A DNA stretch of 64,000 nt from Sphingobium psychrophilum. GTDB taxonomy: Bacteria > Pseudomonadota > Alphaproteobacteria > Sphingomonadales > Sphingomonadaceae. Where the stretch lies: assembly GCF_012927105.1 (NCBI RefSeq), contig NZ_JABBFV010000002.1, positions 124,001 through 188,000 of the forward strand, written 5' to 3'. The translations under genes and the position numbers were made by a program. This document shows, piece after piece, positions 57,154 through 64,000 of this stretch (position 1 is its first letter; each line of letters begins with the position of its first letter). A model generated the notes under the pieces. It was not told the origin of the DNA, searched no databases, and saw only the letters and a list, made by a program, of their open reading frames with translations.

Positions 57154-58236
57154 ATGACGGCAGCAATGGAACCCGGCGCGCAGGCGCTGTTCGACAAGTT
57201 CGGCACCTATATCCTGCCCGGCCGAGTCACCGATCCGCGCCGGGGGATAGAGGAAGCGCAGGAGGCCGAGCGTATCGGCCTTGGCTGCGTCTGGATTTCC
57301 GAACGCTATGCGCTGAAGGAACCCGCAGTCCTCGCGGGCGCGGTGTCGCAGGCGACGTCGAAGATCCGCATCACCGGCACCATGTACGCGACGATGCGCC
57401 ACCCGCTCGTCACCGCCAGCGTCGCGGACCTGATGCAGGCATTGAGTGGCGACCGTTTCCGCCTGATGTTCGCGCGCGCCGTCCCGGCTTACATGAAGAT
57501 GCTCGGATCGCCGCCGATCACGATGGAGCGACTGGCCGATCTCATTTCGATCTGTCGTCGTCTCTGGGCAGGCGAGAAGGTCGATTATGAAGGCGTGCTG
57601 GGCAAATTCCCCGCGATTAGCCTGACCGATCGCCATGGCGGCACCCCGCCGCCGATCATCTTCACCGCGATCGGCCCAAAAAGCCTGGAATTTGCCGGCG
57701 AACATTGCGACGGCGTGCTGCTGCACCCCTTCGTGTCGGCGCAGGGGGTGAAGAACAGCACGAAGATCGTGCGCGATGCCGCCGAAAAGGCGGGGCGTGA
57801 TCCCATGGCTGTCCGCATCTACCATAATATCATCGTCGCCCCCGACCTGCCTAAGGATGAGGAGGAAGCCGTCGTCGGCGGCCGCGCCATCACCTATTTC
57901 GAGCTGCCCGGTTTCGGCGACCTGATCGTGGACATCAACGGCTGGGACAAGGGCGTGCTGGACCAGATCCGCGCCCATCCCAAGATCGCCAGCCTGAACG
58001 GCAAGCCCGCCGACCAGGCCTATACGCGGCAGGAACTGGTCGATGTCAGCAAGCTGATCCCGCAACATTGGCTGGACGAGGGCGCCGCCGTCGGCACCGC
58101 GGCACAATGCGCCGATCAGTTGATGGACTTTCTGGATGCGGGGGCGGACGAAATCCTGCTCCACGGCGCCTCGCCCAAGGATATGGGACCGCTGACCACC
58201 GAACTGAAGCGCGCGCTGGCGGCAAAGGGGCTGTAA
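57154..58236 (+). CDS. LLM-class F420-dependent oxidoreductase
   Basis: A 360-residue luciferase-like protein. It has FGTYILPGRVTDPRRGIEEAQEAERIGLGCVWISERY, IRITGTMYATMRHPL, and MQALSGDRFRLMFARA for the cofactor site. The middle carries the PPPIIFTAIGPKSLEFAGEHCDGVLLHPF strand. It resembles predicted F420 oxidoreductases of actinobacteria and is the third LLM gene in the window. AGAGGACAGGA precedes the ATG at 57154. A phosphotransferase gene follows three bases later, so both are probably co-expressed. Confidence 0.87.
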   Translation: MTAAMEPGAQALFDKFGTYILPGRVTDPRRGIEEAQEAERIGLGCVWISERYALKEPAVLAGAVSQATSKIRITGTMYATMRHPLVTASVADLMQALSGDRFRLMFARAVPAYMKMLGSPPITMERLADLISICRRLWAGEKVDYEGVLGKFPAISLTDRHGGTPPPIIFTAIGPKSLEFAGEHCDGVLLHPFVSAQGVKNSTKIVRDAAEKAGRDPMAVRIYHNIIVAPDLPKDEEEAVVGGRAITYFELPGFGDLIVDINGWDKGVLDQIRAHPKIASLNGKPADQAYTRQELVDVSKLIPQHWLDEGAAVGTAAQCADQLMDFLDAGADEILLHGASPKDMGPLTTELKRALAAKGL

Positions 58237-58239
58237 GCG

Positions 58240-59370
58240 ATGGACTATCTGACGCCCGACCGCATCACCACCCAGCTGCAACTTTGGCTGGCAAGCGAAA
58301 AGCCCGACTGGCGCGACATCGTCGTCCGTCCGCTCGACGTGACGCTGGGCGCGGGTTTTTCGGCCGACATCTTCTTCGTCGATGTCGATTATGTCGATCC
58401 GGCGGGGCCGCAGAACCAGACTTTGGTGGTTCGCCGCCAGCCGATGGACCTGGAAGTCGTGTTCGGCAGCAGCCTGGCGCTACAGGGCAAGATGATGGCG
58501 GCGCTGTACGCGCGCGGCGACCTGCCCGTGCCGCCCTGGATCGGCATGCACCTTGATCCCGACATATTGGGCCTGCCGTTCCTGGTCATGGGCAAGGTGG
58601 AGGGCGAATGCGCCAAGCAGAAACCCAATTACAATCTCGACGGCTGGCTGGTCGACATGACCCCCGACCAGCGCCGCGCCAGCTTCACCAACGCCATCAC
58701 CGCCTTTGCCACCCTGGCGACGATCGATTGGCGCGACGGGTTCGAATTTCTCGCCCAGCCCGACAATGGCGCGCCCGGCCTCGACCAATATGTCGGCGCG
58801 CTTGAAGCCTGGCACCGGGCGGCGGGACAGGGTCGGCCGATGCCGATCGTCGATACCGCCATGACCTATGTCCGCGCGAACATGCCTGCGGACGCGGGCG
58901 TCAACGTGCTGTGGGGCGACCCAACGCCGTCCAATGTCATGTTCGCGCCCGACGGCAGCGTCAACGCGCTGATCGACTGGGAACTCGCTGCCCTGGGACC
59001 GGCGGAGCTGGACCTGGCCTGGTGGCTCTATTTCGACGACCTGTTCGGCCGCCGTTTCGGCGTCACCCGGCTGGAAGGCTTGCCTGGCCGGGACGAGACG
59101 ATCGCCATCTGGGAAGCCGCGTCCGGGCAAAAGGCGCAGCATCTGGACTATTATGACATCGTCGCCGCGCTGCGCATGGCGCTGGTCGCGGTCGGCGCGT
59201 TCGACCGGCAAGTGGGCATCGGCAATATCCCTGCCACCAACCGGTCGTTGCAGGATAATTTCATGACGCTCTATCTGGCGGAAAAGCTGGGCCTGCCCAT
59301 TCCAGAACTTGGCCCGGACTTCGCCGCCTTCATGCAAAATCTCGTGCCGCTCGAAGACAAGGCGGCCTGA
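58240..59370 (+). CDS. Aminoglycoside-phosphotransferase-fold protein (ACAD10/11-like)
   Basis: A 376-residue APH-fold protein of the type found with acyl-CoA dehydrogenases. FLVMGKVEGE marks the hinge. The catalytic loop reads LWGDPTPSNVMF, with the Asp and Asn retained but Trp in place of the usual His. The metal-site region is ALIDWELAALGPAELDLAWW. In the ACAD10/11 system such a kinase phosphorylates 4-hydroxyacyl-CoA. Here it may phosphorylate a hydroxylated intermediate (inference). Last gene of its operon. Confidence 0.86.
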   Translation: MDYLTPDRITTQLQLWLASEKPDWRDIVVRPLDVTLGAGFSADIFFVDVDYVDPAGPQNQTLVVRRQPMDLEVVFGSSLALQGKMMAALYARGDLPVPPWIGMHLDPDILGLPFLVMGKVEGECAKQKPNYNLDGWLVDMTPDQRRASFTNAITAFATLATIDWRDGFEFLAQPDNGAPGLDQYVGALEAWHRAAGQGRPMPIVDTAMTYVRANMPADAGVNVLWGDPTPSNVMFAPDGSVNALIDWELAALGPAELDLAWWLYFDDLFGRRFGVTRLEGLPGRDETIAIWEAASGQKAQHLDYYDIVAALRMALVAVGAFDRQVGIGNIPATNRSLQDNFMTLYLAEKLGLPIPELGPDFAAFMQNLVPLEDKAA

Positions 59371-59410
59371 TGCGGGTTCCGCGTGACCGCCATGCCTGCC
59401 CATAAGCGGG

Positions 59411-59435
59411 GGCGGGGCGGGGGCCACGCCCCGCC
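59411..59435. terminator. Stem-loop between convergent genes
   Basis: GGCGGGGCG and CGCCCCGCC enclose seven bases between the phosphotransferase (plus) and the small secreted protein (minus). No T-run, so the terminator role is uncertain. Confidence 0.4.
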
Positions 59436-59455
59436 GCCGCTCCCGCCATAGCGAT

Positions 59456-59728
59456 TTAGAGCTTCTTGAGGTCGGCGTTCGACAGGCTAGTGGTGACGCC
59501 CTTGTCGCTCGCGCTCAGCGTCGCGGCGGGAATGGTGATGAACTTGCCGCGATAGATGAGGCGCACGGCGGCCACTGCGCCGTCATCGCCCGTCACCACC
59601 TTTTCGATCTTGCCGATCTTGGTCCCCTCGGCGGAAAAGATCGCTTCGTTACGGTCGATCGCGGGGGCCTGCGCCAGTGCAGGCGTTGCCAGGCTCAGCG
59701 CCGCGATCGCGATGATGATCGTCTTCAT
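59456..59728 (-). CDS. Small secreted PRC-barrel-like protein
   Basis: A 90-residue protein with a clear signal peptide (MKTIIIAIAALSLATPALAQ), leaving about 70 residues. The mature part, AIFSAEGTKIGKIEKVV...DGAVAAVRLIYRGKFITIPAATLS, resembles a small PRC-barrel beta domain. AGGAGGA precedes the ATG. It is probably periplasmic. It is a single gene between convergent and divergent neighbours and has no evident link to catabolism. Confidence 0.78.
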   Translation of the reverse strand: MKTIIIAIAALSLATPALAQAPAIDRNEAIFSAEGTKIGKIEKVVTGDDGAVAAVRLIYRGKFITIPAATLSASDKGVTTSLSNADLKKL

Positions 59729-59886
59729 ATGCAAAAATCCTCCTGTCGATAATGCCGATCTGTTGCCGCAGCGGCCAGATGGTTTCAAGAGGAAACTGAT
59801 ACACATGGAAAAGAATCTGTTCTATCTGTATCGTGCTAGATCGTGACAGCGGTGCAAAGCCGGGAAGAGGCTGAAAGGGAATGAGG

Positions 59887-61212
59887 ATGGGGAAGACCGG
59901 TTTTGGCGCGCGCGACCGCTGGTTCCTGCTGCTGCTGGGCGCGATCTACATGTTCAACTTCATCGATCGCACCATCATCGCGGTGGTGGGCGAAGCGATT
60001 CGCCACGACCTGCAACTCAGCGACCTGCAATTGGGGATGCTCGGCGGCCTCGCCTTCTCGCTATTCTACGCCGCGCTCGGCATCCCGCTCGCGCGGCTGG
60101 CCGAACGCTACAGCCGGGTCCGCATCATCGCCGCCGTGACCGTGCTCTGGTCCTTTATGACCGCGCTGTCGGGCGCGGCGGGCAGCTATCTTCAACTGCT
60201 GCTCTGCCGCATGGGCGTGGGCGTGGGGGAGGCCGGCTTCACCCCCGCGCTGGTGTCGATGATCTCGGACCGTTTCGATCCGGCGCGCCGCGCTGTCGTC
60301 TTCTCCCTGATCGCGCTTGGCGTGCCTTTGGGCGGCGCTATCGCCGCGATCGGCGGCGGCGCCATTGCCCAGCATTTCGGTTGGCGTCTGGCCTTGCTGG
60401 CGGTCGGCGCGCCGGGGTTGCTACTGGCGCTCTTGCTGTTCCTCACCATCCCCGAACCGGTCCGCACCGATGCGGGCGACCGGGCGGACACGCCACCTTT
60501 CGGCGCGGTGCTGCGCCGCTTGGGCCGGTCGCCCGCCTTCCTGCACCTGACCTTTGGCAGCGGCTTTGTCGGCATGGTCGGGTTCGGCACCAACCTTTTC
60601 CTCATCCCTCTGCTGGTGCGCCGCTACGACCTGCCCCTGGCGCAGGCGGGCATGGTGTTCGCGCTGTCCTTCAGCCTGGCGACGATGGTGGGGCAGGTCA
60701 GCGGCGGCTATCTGATCGGCGGCCTGATCCGGCGCGACATGCGCTGGGGCGGACGGGCGCCCGCCATCGCCGTGGGGCTGGCGCTGCCGCTCTATCTGCT
60801 GGCCATTCATCAGAGCGACTGGCGCTGGCTGGTCGGCTTCCTGTTCCTGGCCACCACATTGCTCTACGCCTTCATTCCCGCGATCATGACGATCACCCAG
60901 TCGCTGGTCGAACCGCGGATGCGCGCCTCGGCGGCCGCGCTGCACAGCTTTGGCCAGACCGTCGCGGGCCTGGGCCTGGGTTCGGTGGTGCTGGGTTATC
61001 TCAGCGACCGACTCGCCGCTTTCCTCTATGCGGGCGATTATACCACTGACTGCCTTGGACCGGCGACCGCGCGCCCGGCGGCGGCCTGCCTGGCGGCGTC
61101 GGCGGACGGCCTGCAACTGAGTATGCAGGTCGCCGCATCGGTCCTGCTGCTGGCGGTGGTCCACTATATGCTCGCCGCGAAAAGCCTGCCGCGGGAGGCA
61201 AATGCGTCGTGA
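59887..61212 (+). CDS. MFS transporter (spinster-like)
   Basis: A 441-residue major facilitator protein with about twelve membrane segments. It has NFIDRTIIAVVGEAIRHDLQLSDLQLG in the first segment, the signature loop GIPLARLAERYSRVRII between TM2 and TM3, and GVGVGEAGFTPALVSMISD in TM4. The type is frequent in sphingomonad aromatic and terpenoid clusters. AAAGGGA allows a start at 59887 or two codons earlier at 59881. It likely moves a pathway acid or product across the inner membrane. Confidence 0.87.
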   Translation: MGKTGFGARDRWFLLLLGAIYMFNFIDRTIIAVVGEAIRHDLQLSDLQLGMLGGLAFSLFYAALGIPLARLAERYSRVRIIAAVTVLWSFMTALSGAAGSYLQLLLCRMGVGVGEAGFTPALVSMISDRFDPARRAVVFSLIALGVPLGGAIAAIGGGAIAQHFGWRLALLAVGAPGLLLALLLFLTIPEPVRTDAGDRADTPPFGAVLRRLGRSPAFLHLTFGSGFVGMVGFGTNLFLIPLLVRRYDLPLAQAGMVFALSFSLATMVGQVSGGYLIGGLIRRDMRWGGRAPAIAVGLALPLYLLAIHQSDWRWLVGFLFLATTLLYAFIPAIMTITQSLVEPRMRASAAALHSFGQTVAGLGLGSVVLGYLSDRLAAFLYAGDYTTDCLGPATARPAAACLAASADGLQLSMQVAASVLLLAVVHYMLAAKSLPREANAS

Positions 61213-61339
61213 CGGGCCGCAAAACTGTCGATGTTCGGCCACGCCGCGACGATCGGGATGACGCGGGGGCCATGGCTATGCCACGCTGCCGCCATAGTGA
61301 CCACAGGACCGCGAACAGGCGGCGGAAAGGATGTTGAGG

Positions 61340-62188
61340 ATGGGAATCGCAGGCGTAATTGGATTGGGGCAGATCGGAGCGGGGGTGGCCATCTGCCTCG
61401 CGCGCAGCGGCCAACTGGCGGCGGTCTATGATGTCCGCCCGGACGCGGCCGATACATTGGACGGCGTGCCGCCAGTGGTGGCCAGCCCGGCCGAACTGGC
61501 GCGGCAGGCCGATGTCGTCATCATCGCCGTGGTCAATGCCAAGCAGACCGTGGACGTCCTGTCCGGACCTGACGGCGTGCTGTCGCAGGCGCGACCGGGC
61601 ATGAGCATCGTGCTGGTCGCCACCGTATCGATCGAAGATCTGAACGAAATCCGCGCGCTGACCGACGCGGCGGGCGTCGACCTGATCGACAGCGGCGTGA
61701 CCGGCGGTCCCAAGTCGCGCGAAAACGGTCTGGTCTGTCTAGTCGGCGGCTCGGACGAGGGCGTCGCGCGGGTGCGCCCCGTGCTGGACGGCTTTGCCAA
61801 GCTGGTCGCGCATATGGGCGGCCCCGGCGCTGGCATGGCGGCGAAGATCGCGCGCAACGTCATCGTGTTCGGCGGCCTGCGCGCGGGTTATGAGGCGGCG
61901 GTTCTGTGTCGCAACGCCGGTGTCGACGTGCGCCAGTTGAGCGAGGTGATCGAGGCAAGCTCCGACAGCGTGGGCGGCCCGTTGATGCTGGCTATACGCG
62001 ACGATCCGGCATCGAGCGACCAGGAGGCGGCGATCCGCGAATATACCCGCGCGCTGATGATAAAGGATCTGGACGCCGCGATCGATCTTGCGCGCAGCTA
62101 CGGCATTACGCTGCCGCTGGTCGAACTGGCGCGCCGGACGGACCAGGCCGTCGTCGGCCTGGCTGATGTGATGGGAGAGAAGGCATGA
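61340..62188 (+). CDS. NAD(P)-dependent beta-hydroxyacid dehydrogenase (3-hydroxyisobutyrate dehydrogenase family)
   Basis: A 282-residue protein of the beta-hydroxyacid dehydrogenase family. It has VIGLGQIGAGVA at the N-terminus, the substrate motif DSGVTGGPKSRENG, and the catalytic Lys in GAGMAAKIARN. These oxidise 3-hydroxy acids such as 3-hydroxyisobutyrate or tartronate semialdehyde (reversibly). The ATG at 61340 gives the usual N-terminus; an ATG three codons earlier also exists. Its stop overlaps the CMD-like gene. Confidence 0.87.
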   Translation: MGIAGVIGLGQIGAGVAICLARSGQLAAVYDVRPDAADTLDGVPPVVASPAELARQADVVIIAVVNAKQTVDVLSGPDGVLSQARPGMSIVLVATVSIEDLNEIRALTDAAGVDLIDSGVTGGPKSRENGLVCLVGGSDEGVARVRPVLDGFAKLVAHMGGPGAGMAAKIARNVIVFGGLRAGYEAAVLCRNAGVDVRQLSEVIEASSDSVGGPLMLAIRDDPASSDQEAAIREYTRALMIKDLDAAIDLARSYGITLPLVELARRTDQAVVGLADVMGEKA

Positions 62189-62580
62189 GCATCGACGAAG
62201 CCCAGTGGCAAAAGGGTCTGGAGGTTTTCGACAAGGTCTACGGGCCGGGCACGTCGGCGATGACGCTGCCGTTCCGCGACTCGTCCTTCAACCAGGAAAT
62301 CGTCGGCAATCAATTTGCTAATCTGTGGGGTAGCGACATCTTCTCGATGCGCGAAAAACGCCTGCTGGTGTTGGGGGCGACAGCCATGCTGGGGCGGCCA
62401 GACCTGGTCGAAATCCAGATGAATGGCGCGCTGACCAACGATGAATTTACCGACGAGGAACTGGATTTCCTGCCCCTGTTCCTCCTCTTCTACGCCGGTG
62501 CTGGCAATACGACCGCCGTGTTCCGGGGAATAGAAGCGGCCAAGGCCCGCCGCAAGGAACGCGCCGCCGCCGCGGAATGA
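62185..62580 (+). CDS. Carboxymuconolactone decarboxylase-like protein
   Basis: A 131-residue CMD/AhpD-like helical protein. It aligns with the family through FSMREKRLLVLGATAMLGRPDLVEIQMNGALTNDEFTDEEL and LLFYAGAGNTTAVFRGIE. The His usual in this helix (LHxxGAL) is Gln/Met here, and there is no CxxC, so it is neither a thiol peroxidase nor a clear decarboxylase. It overlaps the dehydrogenase gene by four bases and is followed by a strong terminator. Confidence 0.84.
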   Translation: MSIDEAQWQKGLEVFDKVYGPGTSAMTLPFRDSSFNQEIVGNQFANLWGSDIFSMREKRLLVLGATAMLGRPDLVEIQMNGALTNDEFTDEELDFLPLFLLFYAGAGNTTAVFRGIEAAKARRKERAAAAE

Positions 62581-62600
62581 ACGAACGATCCTGAAGCAAG

Positions 62601-62640
62601 AGGGGCGGCCCGGTCATCATCGACCGGGCCGCCCCTTTTT
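62601..62640 (+). terminator. Strong rho-independent terminator
   Basis: A 15-bp perfect GC-rich stem (62601-62615 with 62622-62636) with a six-base loop ends in five T. It terminates the MFS, dehydrogenase, CMD-like unit. Its last base is also the first base of the convergent MFS stop codon. Confidence 0.9.
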
Positions 62641-63944
62641 CATGCCACGTCCGGCACCTGCGCCCGCCGGATCGCGCGCGACGCCATCAACAGCATCAAC
62701 CCGCCGGCAAAGGTGAACAGCATCGCGATGCCGATGCCCCAGGCGATGCCCTCATTGCCGCCCACATAATCGCTGACCGCACCGATCAGATAGGTGCCGG
62801 CCCCCACGCCGATCAGGTTCGCGCCCAATTGCACCATCGACACCGCCAGACCGCGCAGGCGCGGCCCCGCGATCGTGACGATCACGGCATAGATCGGCCC
62901 GTTATAGGATGCGCTCAGGAAGCCGCAGGCCATCAGCAGCACCAGCATCGGTTGCAGGTCGTGGACCAGCATCGTGCCGATCCCGGTGATGGCGGTCAGC
63001 AGCGGGATGATCGCCCCGAACAATGCGGTCCGCGCAGGGTCGAACCCGCCGCGCCGCCGATTGATCGCATCGATCACCCAGCCCGCCAGGAAACCGCCCA
63101 GCGACCCCAGCCCGCCATAGGCGATGGCGATGATCATCCCCGCCCGGCCGATCGGCATGGCATGGACGCGGATCAGGAAGGTTGTGAGCCATGTGCTCAT
63201 CCCGTAAATCCCCGCCGCGATCAGCACGATCGCGCCGATGCAGTAGAGCAGCCCCGGCCGCGCCGCGAGCAGGGCGATACGCTGGGTCAAACCAGCGCGC
63301 TCGCCTTGCTGCGGCTTAGCCACCCCGTCCAGCCCGCCGCGCCGCGGTTCGCGCACCGTCAGCAACAGGATCGGGGCCAGCAGCAGTCCCGGCACCCCCG
63401 CCGCGACGAAGGCCCAGCGCCAGCCCGCGCTCTGGACGATCGCGCCGCCCACCAGGAAGGCGATGGCGAGGCCAATGCCCGAACTCAGATACCAGATGCC
63501 GATCGCGGTCGCGCGCCGATCCTCGCCGAAATAATCGCTCAGCAACGACATGCCGGTGGGGGAGCCGCCCGCCTCCGCCGTGCCCACCGCCGCCCGGCCT
63601 ATCACCAGCGTCCAGAAGCCCGTCGCCAGCCCGCACAGCGCGGTCGCGCCGCTCCACAATGTCAGCGCGGCGGCCATCAGGTTGCGCCGGTTCCAGCTAT
63701 CGACCGCAATGCCGAAGGGCAGGGCGGCCAGCGCGAAGAAGATGCCATAGGCAAAGCCCGCCAATATCCCCAACTGCCCGTCCGACAGCGCGAATTCCCG
63801 CCCCACCGGCGCCAGCACCAGGCCGATGACGGCGCGATCGATGCCGTGGCAGGTCTGCGCCAGCGTCAATATCCCCAGCACATACCAGGGGTAGCGACCT
63901 GTATCTGGGCGGGCATCGGGGCGGACATCGCCGGGCGCTCTCAT
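62640..63944 (-). CDS. MFS transporter
   Basis: A 434-residue major facilitator protein with twelve predicted segments. It has TCHGIDRAVIGLVLAPVGREFALSDGQLGILAGF, the loop PFGIAVDSWNRRNLM, and GTAEAGGSPTGMSLLSDYF. It belongs to the same spinster-like group as the transporter at 59887 but is clearly divergent. The upstream ribosome-binding site is weak. It faces away from the right edge and is separated from the convergent CMD-like gene by the terminator. Confidence 0.86.
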   Translation of the reverse strand: MRAPGDVRPDARPDTGRYPWYVLGILTLAQTCHGIDRAVIGLVLAPVGREFALSDGQLGILAGFAYGIFFALAALPFGIAVDSWNRRNLMAAALTLWSGATALCGLATGFWTLVIGRAAVGTAEAGGSPTGMSLLSDYFGEDRRATAIGIWYLSSGIGLAIAFLVGGAIVQSAGWRWAFVAAGVPGLLLAPILLLTVREPRRGGLDGVAKPQQGERAGLTQRIALLAARPGLLYCIGAIVLIAAGIYGMSTWLTTFLIRVHAMPIGRAGMIIAIAYGGLGSLGGFLAGWVIDAINRRRGGFDPARTALFGAIIPLLTAITGIGTMLVHDLQPMLVLLMACGFLSASYNGPIYAVIVTIAGPRLRGLAVSMVQLGANLIGVGAGTYLIGAVSDYVGGNEGIAWGIGIAMLFTFAGGLMLLMASRAIRRAQVPDVA

Positions 63945-64000
63945 GGCGCGGACCGTCTAGCCACGGGGGGATGATACATGCTGGGCCTCTCCGATTATTG

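Noticed and set aside
59790..59850. GATACA/TGTATC arms and AGAA-N4-TTCT near the start of the MFS gene as an operator
   Set aside because: Arms are short and widely spaced in an AT-rich promoter region; chance is a sufficient explanation.
63978..64000. Possible plus-strand gene start at the right edge (MLGLSDY)
   Set aside because: Only seven codons are visible, without a clear ribosome-binding site; it cannot be supported.

Overview
The window is a GC-rich catabolic gene region of an alphaproteobacterium, most likely a member of the Sphingomonadaceae. This rests on the TonB-dependent receptor with its signal peptide and IVVTARRREER plug start, on the density of short-chain dehydrogenases (SDRs) and Rieske oxygenases in short divergent operons, and on overall codon use. 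I place it at family level only. About 60 genes cover nearly all of the sequence, no gene-free stretch exceeds 300 bases, and I saw no tRNA, rRNA, CRISPR array or insertion sequence.

Layout. 1-4320 (minus): a Rieske dioxygenase operon (alpha, beta, ferredoxin reductase, SDR, TetR), divergent from a ferredoxin and an old-yellow-enzyme-like reductase (4413-5901). 5898-11006 (minus): SDR, medium-chain reductase, two NTF2/SnoaL-fold proteins and a membrane PQQ dehydrogenase. 11744-16879 (minus): acyl-CoA dehydrogenase, a two-subunit MaoC hydratase, a VOC protein, two hydrolases and an SDR lacking its catalytic Tyr. 16962-20342 (minus): SDR, esterase, extradiol-dioxygenase-like protein and FAH-type hydrolase, facing a GntR regulator. 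21184-30096: acyl-CoA ligase plus SDR (minus) facing a thiolase, FadB-like, acyl-CoA dehydrogenase, MaoC hydratase, SDR operon (plus). 30135-37436: MDR/SDR/SnoaL operon, an 893-residue MalT-like LuxR regulator, then a BKACE enzyme with an alpha-methylacyl-CoA racemase. 37614-39995: TonB receptor. 40067-46588: fbiC, SDR, npdG, an LLM oxidoreductase and a KstD-like flavoprotein. 46593-49753 (minus): an LLM oxidoreductase and two unusual Rieske-oxygenase homologues, under a divergent TetR. 50498-64000: 2Fe-2S ferredoxin, sulfotransferase, AraC regulator, a seven-gene plus-strand operon (SDR to phosphotransferase), a small secreted protein, two MFS transporters, a hydroxyisobutyrate-dehydrogenase-like enzyme and a CMD-like protein.

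How it fits together (inference). A TonB receptor takes up a hydrophobic ring compound. Rieske enzymes, flavoproteins, SDRs and F420-linked oxidoreductases modify the rings, an extradiol-type enzyme and hydrolases open them, and CoA ligase, racemase, dehydrogenases, hydratases, thiolase and BKACE degrade the acids. The racemase and the KstD-like enzyme hint at a methyl-branched or alicyclic (terpenoid- or steroid-like) substrate, which the sequence does not identify.

Three points stand out. (1) Adjacent genes encode complementary halves of a Rieske oxygenase: one has the 2Fe-2S ligands but no mononuclear iron site, the other has the iron site but no Rieske cluster. (2) A deazaflavin (Fo/F420) module, fbiC plus npdG plus three LLM enzymes, is embedded in the cluster. 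(3) A dyad, CCTnT-N6-RTAGG, recurs 51-93 bases before the start codons of at least seven transcription units, suggesting one shared regulator.
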